Assembly: GCA_038232695.1 (NCBI GenBank) | Contig: JBBSNI010000020.1 | Span: forward strand, 1 to 27,462 | Length of the DNA: 27,462 nt | DNA from: JAJNNC01 sp038232695 | Lineage (GTDB): Bacteria; Bacteroidota; Bacteroidia; Cytophagales; Cyclobacteriaceae | Direction of reading: 5' to 3' | Shown: one piece after another, positions 22,578 to 27,462 of the stretch | Layout: each line of letters opens with the position of its first letter | How positions within the stretch are numbered: the stretch's first letter is position 1 | The notes under the pieces: model-generated | What the model saw: only the letters and a program-made list of their open reading frames with translations | The model's database searches: none | Told to the model about the DNA's origin: nothing | Made by a program: the position numbers and the translations under genes

Positions 22578-23231
22578 TCAAAACACCCTATAATGCGGAA
22601 AGTCCGCCAGTGCCAGCATATCGCGGTCGCCGGGGCTGTCGCCGTAGGAGTGTACTTTGTGGTAATCGTGCAGGGTGATGAGCGAGCGGATGCGGTTGAC
22701 TTTTTCTGCGCCATAGCAGTTATAGCCTTTTAGCTTGCCCGTAATTTTGCCTTCTTTTACCTGCAAATGCGTACCGATGAGTTTGATGCCTGTCTTGCGG
22801 CACCAGGCGGCCAGCCAGTTTTCGGCTGAGGCAGACACAAGGTATACATCGTCACCTTTATGGAGATGCTCTTTGATCTTTTCTAATGCTTTGGGGCGTA
22901 CGATAGCAGGAATGCAGACTTCAGCATACGCATCGCAGCGACGCTGAAAGGCCTCAAAAGGTTCATCTTTGAAAAACCAGGTAAGCACCTTTTCCTTCGC
23001 CTGCCAGTTGGGAATGATCTTAAGCTTATACAAAACAAGGACAGGCAGCAGCAGCAGAAAGCCCCGGTAGAAAGCGGCACGGCCGTGGTAGAATTTGATG
23101 AAGTCCAGGAAAGAGTCGCGGCGGGTGATGGTGCCGTCGAAGTCAAACAGGGCAAGGTCCGGGCTCAGAGCTTCATCTTTTTGAAGAGGGCCTCCGGGAT
23201 CAGCCTGATGACGAGCATGATGATCTTCCAT
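22578..23231 (-). CDS. HAD-IB family phosphatase (217 aa)
   Basis: The ATG at 23231 is the only reasonable start of this frame, and it overlaps the SDR gene end by 67 nt; the first ~25 residues (MEDHHARHQADPGG) are therefore doubtful. LALFDFDGTITRRDS carries the HAD nucleophile Asp30 and Asp32; SASAENWL is motif II, the Lys of motif III lies in the GYNCYGAEKV region, and YGDSPGDRDMLALAD is motif IV. A hydrophobic stretch (YRGFLLLLPVLVLYKL) after motif I is the cap. It is the last gene after UbiA and SDR. In related clusters a phosphatase removes the 5-phosphate from polyprenyl-phosphoryl-ribose-5-phosphate, a fitting role here, but this is inferred from context. Confidence 0.88.
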   Translation of the reverse strand: MEDHHARHQADPGGPLQKDEALSPDLALFDFDGTITRRDSFLDFIKFYHGRAAFYRGFLLLLPVLVLYKLKIIPNWQAKEKVLTWFFKDEPFEAFQRRCDAYAEVCIPAIVRPKALEKIKEHLHKGDDVYLVSASAENWLAAWCRKTGIKLIGTHLQVKEGKITGKLKGYNCYGAEKVNRIRSLITLHDYHKVHSYGDSPGDRDMLALADFPHYRVF

Positions 23232-23896
23232 ACGGATAAAACGTAAAGGGTGTCTTTTCTTTTTTTGATGGCTGAAAAAATCTGCCGGGCCACTTGTGTG
23301 GGCTGGGCGGTAAGCGGTTTGGGCAAATCCAGGTTTTCTGTCATCCGCGTCGCCACAAACCCGGGCTTAACGGTGAGGACATGCACCTTGCTTTTGGCCA
23401 GCCGGTTGCGCAAGCCCGACAGGTAAGCCGTAAATCCGGCTTTGGCACTGCCATAAAGATAATTACTTTGCCTGCCCCTTTCGCCCGCGACCGAACTGAT
23501 ACCGACGATGATGCCCTTTTGCTTTTCTTCAAAATCGTTGGCTACAATATTCAGGATAGACACCGCCCCGGTATAGTTGGTATCCAGGATGCGCTTGCTT
23601 TCCTGCCATTGCCGGGCAGCTACTTCCTGTGCGCCTAAGTAACCAAACACGCAAACTACGACCGCAGGTTTTTCTTCCAGCGACTGGTAAAATGCTTCGT
23701 GGCTGTCAAAGTCCGTCGCATCAAAAGCGTAAGTAGTGACCTGTACCTGGTAGCGGATTTCCAGGTCTGTTCGCAGTGTTTCGAGGCTGTCTTTGTTTCT
23801 TGCGGCTAATTGCAGATCGTAACCGGCGGCTCCGAAGGTATGCGCCAGAGCGACGGCTATGTCTGAAGTAGCGCCCAATATGAGTATGTGTGGCAT
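23165..23896 (-). CDS. SDR reductase resembling DprE2 (decaprenylphosphoryl-2-keto-ribose reductase)
   Basis: 243 residues from ATG 23896, 30 nt after the UbiA-type gene. NAD(P) loop ILGATSDIAVALA (residues 5-17), active-site Ser in VGISSVAGERGRQSN, catalytic Tyr148 and Lys152 in YGSAKAG. The ISSVAGER-x-R-x-SN-x2-YGS-x-KAG text matches DprE2 (Rv3791) closely, as I recall it. DprE2 reduces the 2-keto lipid made by DprE1 to give polyprenyl-phosphoryl-arabinose. C-terminal hydrophobic residues (WKIIMLVIRLIPEALF) suggest membrane association. Neither DprE1 nor any other FAD oxidase is in the window, so the pathway is incomplete here. Confidence 0.85.
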   Translation of the reverse strand: MPHILILGATSDIAVALAHTFGAAGYDLQLAARNKDSLETLRTDLEIRYQVQVTTYAFDATDFDSHEAFYQSLEEKPAVVVCVFGYLGAQEVAARQWQESKRILDTNYTGAVSILNIVANDFEEKQKGIIVGISSVAGERGRQSNYLYGSAKAGFTAYLSGLRNRLAKSKVHVLTVKPGFVATRMTENLDLPKPLTAQPTQVARQIFSAIKKRKDTLYVLSVWKIIMLVIRLIPEALFKKMKL

Positions 23897-23926
23897 AAAA
23901 ATGAATAATTACCTGCTACAAAAAAA

Positions 23927-24829
23927 TCAGAACTTGTGCAGATAGATGATAATAAAGAAACTAAGAATCCAACCTAAGAGGGTAAAGCGAATGAAATTGT
24001 CGGCGTACAATACTTTGGTAGGAGAACCGCTTTTGTTTTCTACCAGGGCAATTTGCAGGTAACGCATGATCCCTGCGATCACAAAAACGCTGGTAAAATA
24101 CAGGTTATCGCCCAGGCGGTGGGTGACCTCTCCGGAGATGGTATACATCAGGTAAGCGACGATGATGATGCCCGACAACATGGTAAGGCAGGCATTGGCA
24201 AAATCCAGGTTGTAATGCTGTACCGACTTGCGCATCAGCTTGCCCGACTGCATCCCGATGATCAGGTCGTCGCGCCTTTTGGCCAAAGCCAGGAACAACG
24301 CCAGCAGGAAGATCATGATCACCAGCCACTGCGAAATAAAGACATCGGCGACGATACCACCTGCGACCGTCCTTAGCAGAAAACCGGAGGCTACGATCAG
24401 AATATCCAGGATAGAAATATGCTTGAGCCCAAAGGAATAGCCGAGGTTCAGGGAAATATAGACCAGCAAAAGGGCAAAAAACCAGACATTGAGCCACAAA
24501 GAAATTACCAGCCCAACAGTCAGAAGCAACATCATCGCCGTAATGGCCTGTGCTGGCGCTATTTCACCGGCTGCCAGCGGACGGGTACATTTTTCGGGAT
24601 GGTTACGGTCGGCTTCTATGTCGCGGTAGTCGTTGATGATGTAGATGCCGCTGGCCGCGCAACAGAAAGCCACAAAGCCCAGAGCGACCTGGAGCAACAC
24701 CTCATAGTTGAACAAAACGCCCGCAAAAAACGCAGGAATGAACATGAACATATTCTTTATCCATTGCTCAGGCCGTATCAATTTGACAAAGGATACCAGC
24801 AGGCTTCTTTTGAGAACAGTGACAGACAT
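23927..24829 (-). CDS. UbiA-type decaprenyl-phosphate phosphoribosyltransferase
   Basis: 300 residues from ATG 24829. It is polytopic, with about eight hydrophobic segments. The motif NDYRDIEADRNHPEKCTRP (residues 66-84) is the first Asp-rich site of the UbiA group, in the form ND-x2-D-x3-D-x2-HP-x-K typical of decaprenyl-phosphate phosphoribosyl transferase (Rv3806c relatives). A second site is in the loop LKHISILDILI. It should transfer 5-phosphoribose from PRPP to polyprenyl phosphate at the inner membrane. It heads a minus-strand group with the SDR (30 nt) and HAD genes. The 205-nt AT-rich divergent region upstream separates it from the plus-strand membrane genes. Confidence 0.9.
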   Translation of the reverse strand: MSVTVLKRSLLVSFVKLIRPEQWIKNMFMFIPAFFAGVLFNYEVLLQVALGFVAFCCAASGIYIINDYRDIEADRNHPEKCTRPLAAGEIAPAQAITAMMLLLTVGLVISLWLNVWFFALLLVYISLNLGYSFGLKHISILDILIVASGFLLRTVAGGIVADVFISQWLVIMIFLLALFLALAKRRDDLIIGMQSGKLMRKSVQHYNLDFANACLTMLSGIIIVAYLMYTISGEVTHRLGDNLYFTSVFVIAGIMRYLQIALVENKSGSPTKVLYADNFIRFTLLGWILSFFIIIYLHKF

Positions 24830-25034
24830 AGGAAAAATGTTAATTTATTGGCTAATTTCGTTTAATAAATTTACAACTACAAAAAAGGCTGATCGCTAAA
24901 AAACCTCTTCACGTAATTTATAGTGCAAAATAAATTATTTTATTCAATTTTAAAATTAAATAGTCATAAAAAATTAATTTTTTATTTGAATAATTATAAT
25001 ACCTATCTCTATTACAATATAATTCTTCACTTTC
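24830..25034. promoter_or_regulatory. AT-rich divergent promoter region with a 20-bp palindrome
   Basis: The 205-nt gap between the divergent UbiA and GT-C-like genes is strikingly AT-rich. ATAAAAAATTAATTTTTTAT (24966-24985) is a perfect 20-bp palindrome, and ATTTTAAAAT (about 24946-24955) is another. It could hold promoters and a shared operator for both units, or simply an AT-rich leader; no -7/-33 pair could be assigned with confidence. Confidence 0.45.
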
Positions 25035-26252
25035 GTGATAAATCCTACGTCTAAGACTGTCGCGCTGCTCACCTTGCTTACGTTGCTTATTTTTTACATC
25101 AGCAACACGTACATGGGCGGGTATCTTTTGGGTAGCTATGAGGATGTAGGGCATGAAATTAAAGCGCCTGCCGGGGCACTGTATACCTGGCACCTGACAG
25201 CAGAATCGCCGTATGCATACCGTGTCTTGTTCCCGGCTATTGTAAAAGGAAGCTGGCACATGGTAGCTGGCAACCAGGATAACGAAGCATTTTTTTTGAT
25301 CTACCAGGGCTGGAGCCTGGTTTTTATGCTTTCGGCGGTGCTGTCGCTTTTCTTTCTGCTCAAAACGCTGGGCTTTACCCATGCCTGGAGCTTTTTGGGA
25401 AGTGTGTTTTTTCTGGCAAGCCCCCCGGTTTTGTTAGCGTATACCTTGCCGGTGCATACGCGCGAAGATATGCTGGGGTACACTCTTTTATGCCTGGGCT
25501 TGCTTTGCCTGCTACGCCGCTCCCTGCTGCTGTTTCTGCTGACGGCTATATTGGGCGTTTTATGCAGGGAAACCTTACTGGTTTTAAGTTTCGTGTTTTT
25601 ATTTTTTTCCCACGACATCAAACTGCCTTACCGGGCTGCTATCGCTTCAGTTCCGGTAGCCCTCTGGCTGGCGCTCCGCCTGTCTATAGACAGCCCTCCC
25701 TATGATCTTTGGGAAGGGCTACAGTGGAACCTGGCTAATATGGAGCAGGTCATAGGCTTTTCTTTTATCACCTTCCACGGGATGTGGGTGCCATTGTTCT
25801 ATGGCATCCTTGAGAAACAGGGAGCGGGCAAATCTTCACAAAGGGTACAGCTTTTTTACCAATCCGGGCTTGCCATTTTTATCCTGATCGTGGCGACGAC
25901 CTTTGTAGGAGGAATTTTTAATGAGATCAGGCTCTTATTCTTACTCTTTCCCTGGGTAATTGCTATATCTTTGCATGTTTTTTGGAGAAACAGAAAACTC
26001 ATCGTCCGCACCATGCAAAGTACCCGGTACAAAGTCTACAGCCTCATGTGTTTGCTGCTATGCAGTGCAGCGGGCGTTTATATGTTAGACCAATATCAAA
26101 AATTCCTGGAGCCCAGCCGGTATGCCATACGCTTTGACGTGTGGATCGCGGCTACTTTATTTTACGTATGCGTCACGATGCTGGCCCTACCTGCTTACAT
26201 CAGCATTTTTAGGCATAAAGCATTGTTTGCTGACGGATATACTAAACATTGA
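25035..26252 (+). CDS. Multi-pass membrane protein, probable GT-C-like glycosyltransferase (405 aa)
   Basis: Starts at GTG 25035; an in-frame stop (TAA 25020-25022) is just upstream and no ATG precedes the first membrane segment (VALLTLLTLLIFYI), so GTG is favoured. About nine or ten hydrophobic helices follow. The first loop contains polar and aromatic residues (SYEDVGHEIKAPAGALYTW), as in GT-C proteins, but no convincing DD or DE pair is seen, so the activity is uncertain. It is followed 12 nt later by a second polytopic gene and is divergent to the polyprenyl-phosphate pentose genes, which suggests it uses or moves a lipid-linked sugar. It could also be an unrelated integral membrane protein. 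Confidence 0.72.
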   Translation: MINPTSKTVALLTLLTLLIFYISNTYMGGYLLGSYEDVGHEIKAPAGALYTWHLTAESPYAYRVLFPAIVKGSWHMVAGNQDNEAFFLIYQGWSLVFMLSAVLSLFFLLKTLGFTHAWSFLGSVFFLASPPVLLAYTLPVHTREDMLGYTLLCLGLLCLLRRSLLLFLLTAILGVLCRETLLVLSFVFLFFSHDIKLPYRAAIASVPVALWLALRLSIDSPPYDLWEGLQWNLANMEQVIGFSFITFHGMWVPLFYGILEKQGAGKSSQRVQLFYQSGLAIFILIVATTFVGGIFNEIRLLFLLFPWVIAISLHVFWRNRKLIVRTMQSTRYKVYSLMCLLLCSAAGVYMLDQYQKFLEPSRYAIRFDVWIAATLFYVCVTMLALPAYISIFRHKALFADGYTKH

Positions 26253-26264
26253 ACATAAATTTCT

Positions 26265-27462
26265 ATGATAAACAAACTCTTGTCTGAGCGCACTCTGCTC
26301 TATCTTGAAATAGCGGTTGCCCTTGTCTTTAGCCTGGTCCCCCTGTTTTTTACCTTTCCTTTTCGTATCAACCTGTTTCTGGCCTGGGAGGGAGCGTACC
26401 GCCTGTCCGAAGGGCAAATTCCTTTCCGCGACTTCGGGATGCCGCTGGGCTATGCTTTCTGGCTGGTCCCGGCGCTGTTCTTCAAAATATTCGGCGCGAC
26501 CATGTATACGCTCATCATTGCGCAGGCTTTTATCAACCTGGTCTCTATCTATTTTTTCAGGTCTATCCTACGCCTGCTGGGCGTCCGGCCGGTCTTTGTG
26601 CTGCTCTCTGTTTTTGTGTTCTGTCTTTCTTATTCGTTTATCAACTTCTGGCCCTGGTACAACCATGTGGTCTTTGTCTATGAACTGATCGGTCTGTATT
26701 TTCTGCTGTATGCTTTGCTCAAAAGCAGTAGCCAGCGCAGCCATTTTATTTATTTAGGACTGAGCGCTTTGTTTATTTTCCTGTCGTTTTTTACCAAACA
26801 GGATGGCGGCGCCTTAGCCGTGCTGCTGGCAGGTGCTTTGCTGATCTATCATAGTTTTGTAGAACGAAGCATCCGGGCGCTGGGCTTTTACGTGCTGGCT
26901 TTTGTTCTGATCGCCGCTTTGTTTATCCTGCCTCTGTTGCAGTACGATTTTGGCTACTGGTTTAATCATGGGCAGCCGCCGCATTATTCCAGGCTCAACG
27001 CGATGGACTTTATGAACCAGATCTTCCGGTTTTCGGTCTGGGAGAAATTTTATATCGTCGTGGTGTTGCTGATCGTTTTTAACAAAGCCAGGGACTTCAA
27101 AGCGTTTCTGAACGACCGCCGGGAGATGCTTTTTTTCCTGCTGACACTGGGCATCCTGGTGCAGGCGCTGCTCGTGCAGGTGACCAGCTATATTCCGCAC
27201 AACGTCAATGTGTATTTTCATAGCTTCGCCTTTGCCTATATTATCTCCAACATTCACTTCCGCTTTGATTTTGCCAAGCCTGCTTTTTTGTTGCCTGCTT
27301 TTGTGCTGGTACTTTTCTGGTGGTCGGCTGATTACTGGAAATACGGACAGCGCATCGTCAGCAAGTTTCTGCCCGCTCAGGAAGCCGAACCGGAAAATGT
27401 AGTCTCCAAAAATACCTGGATGACCGGGCAGGATACTACCTATGCCGACCGCTCCCAGTGGG
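26265..27462 (+). CDS. Multi-pass membrane protein, GT39/GT-C-like (partial, 3' end beyond the window)
   Basis: Starts at ATG 26265, 12 nt after the previous stop, and is still open at the window end (about 399 codons visible). Hydrophobic segments alternate with short loops. LFLAWEGAYRLSEGQIPFRD followed by FGMPLGYAFWLVPALFFKIFG is the first-loop layout of GT39/ArnT-type transferases (E-G-x-x-Y-x(4)-G-x-x-P-x-R-D, P-L-G-Y), the best family clue here. The membrane-embedded core is followed near the window end by a polar tail (QEAEPENVVSKNTWMTGQD) that probably extends into a periplasmic domain. Such enzymes take sugar from a polyprenyl-phosphate donor. It is probably co-transcribed with the preceding gene. 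Confidence 0.8.
   Translation, partial: MINKLLSERTLLYLEIAVALVFSLVPLFFTFPFRINLFLAWEGAYRLSEGQIPFRDFGMPLGYAFWLVPALFFKIFGATMYTLIIAQAFINLVSIYFFRSILRLLGVRPVFVLLSVFVFCLSYSFINFWPWYNHVVFVYELIGLYFLLYALLKSSSQRSHFIYLGLSALFIFLSFFTKQDGGALAVLLAGALLIYHSFVERSIRALGFYVLAFVLIAALFILPLLQYDFGYWFNHGQPPHYSRLNAMDFMNQIFRFSVWEKFYIVVVLLIVFNKARDFKAFLNDRREMLFFLLTLGILVQALLVQVTSYIPHNVNVYFHSFAFAYIISNIHFRFDFAKPAFLLPAFVLVLFWWSADYWKYGQRIVSKFLPAQEAEPENVVSKNTWMTGQDTTYADRSQW

Noticed and set aside
24053..24865. Plus-strand frames opposite the UbiA gene
   Set aside because: Gln/His-rich antisense products; the minus strand has the diagnostic NDYRD motif.
24918..25382. 154-codon minus-strand frame over the divergent promoter and the GT-C-like start
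   Set aside because: Its basic, low-complexity sequence has no family signal, and it crosses the AT-rich leader.
1..27462. CRISPR array or tRNA genes
   Set aside because: No regularly spaced direct repeats with unique spacers, and no cloverleaf with GTTCRA and matching stems, were seen in the intergenic regions.

Overview
The window looks like a chromosomal segment of a Bacteroidota bacterium, probably a Cytophagia-type organism. The evidence is the two ~820-residue FtsX/MacB-type permeases, the beta-propeller/OmpA protein, the VCBS-repeat lipoprotein with a cytochrome c motif, the Bacteroidota-style AAA ATPase/VWA pair, AT-rich leaders instead of strong Shine-Dalgarno sites, and runs of dispersed intergenic repeats. 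The order-level placement is inference.

Layout. (1) 1-2265, minus: a VWA protein followed by a MoxR/Mg-chelatase-like AAA ATPase that runs off the left edge. (2) 2429-7728: two minus-strand FtsX-type ABC permeases without an ATPase gene, separated and flanked by a repeated ~36-nt text; a nuclease-type tail remnant lies at 2429-2563. (3) 7728-11120: a 23-bp perfect inverted repeat, then a PD40/OmpA envelope protein and a sigma-54 response regulator on the plus strand. (4) 11330-14478: biotin carboxylase (minus), then a lipoprotein and an MBL-fold hydrolase (plus). (5) 14470-17681, minus: a secreted type-B carboxylesterase translationally coupled (TGATG) to a VCBS/cytochrome lipoprotein. (6) 17682-22515: an AT-richer accessory island. 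It holds a possible structured RNA with a terminator, a truncated IS, a membrane-protein tail, a frameshifted DUF1640-like gene, two unknown genes carrying HEPN-type RN-x3-H or N-N-x2-K-H motifs, and an AlbA_2 (Schlafen-type) gene split by a complete IS5-type element. (7) 22578-24829, minus: UbiA phosphoribosyltransferase, DprE2-like reductase and HAD phosphatase, a polyprenyl-phosphate pentose module. Divergent from it, 25035-27462 encodes two polytopic GT-C-like membrane proteins that could use that lipid donor.

The most interesting region is 18502-22515. Removing the IS and one copy of a 5-bp duplication restores a 435-codon AlbA_2 frame exactly. Directly upstream is a 292-residue protein with an R-N-x3-H motif of the HEPN RNase type, and upstream of that a 176-residue protein with a degenerate version and a C-terminal membrane segment. 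Together these suggest a nuclease-based defence or toxin-like module that has been inactivated at one gene. This is inference from motifs and layout.

No tRNA, rRNA or CRISPR array was seen.
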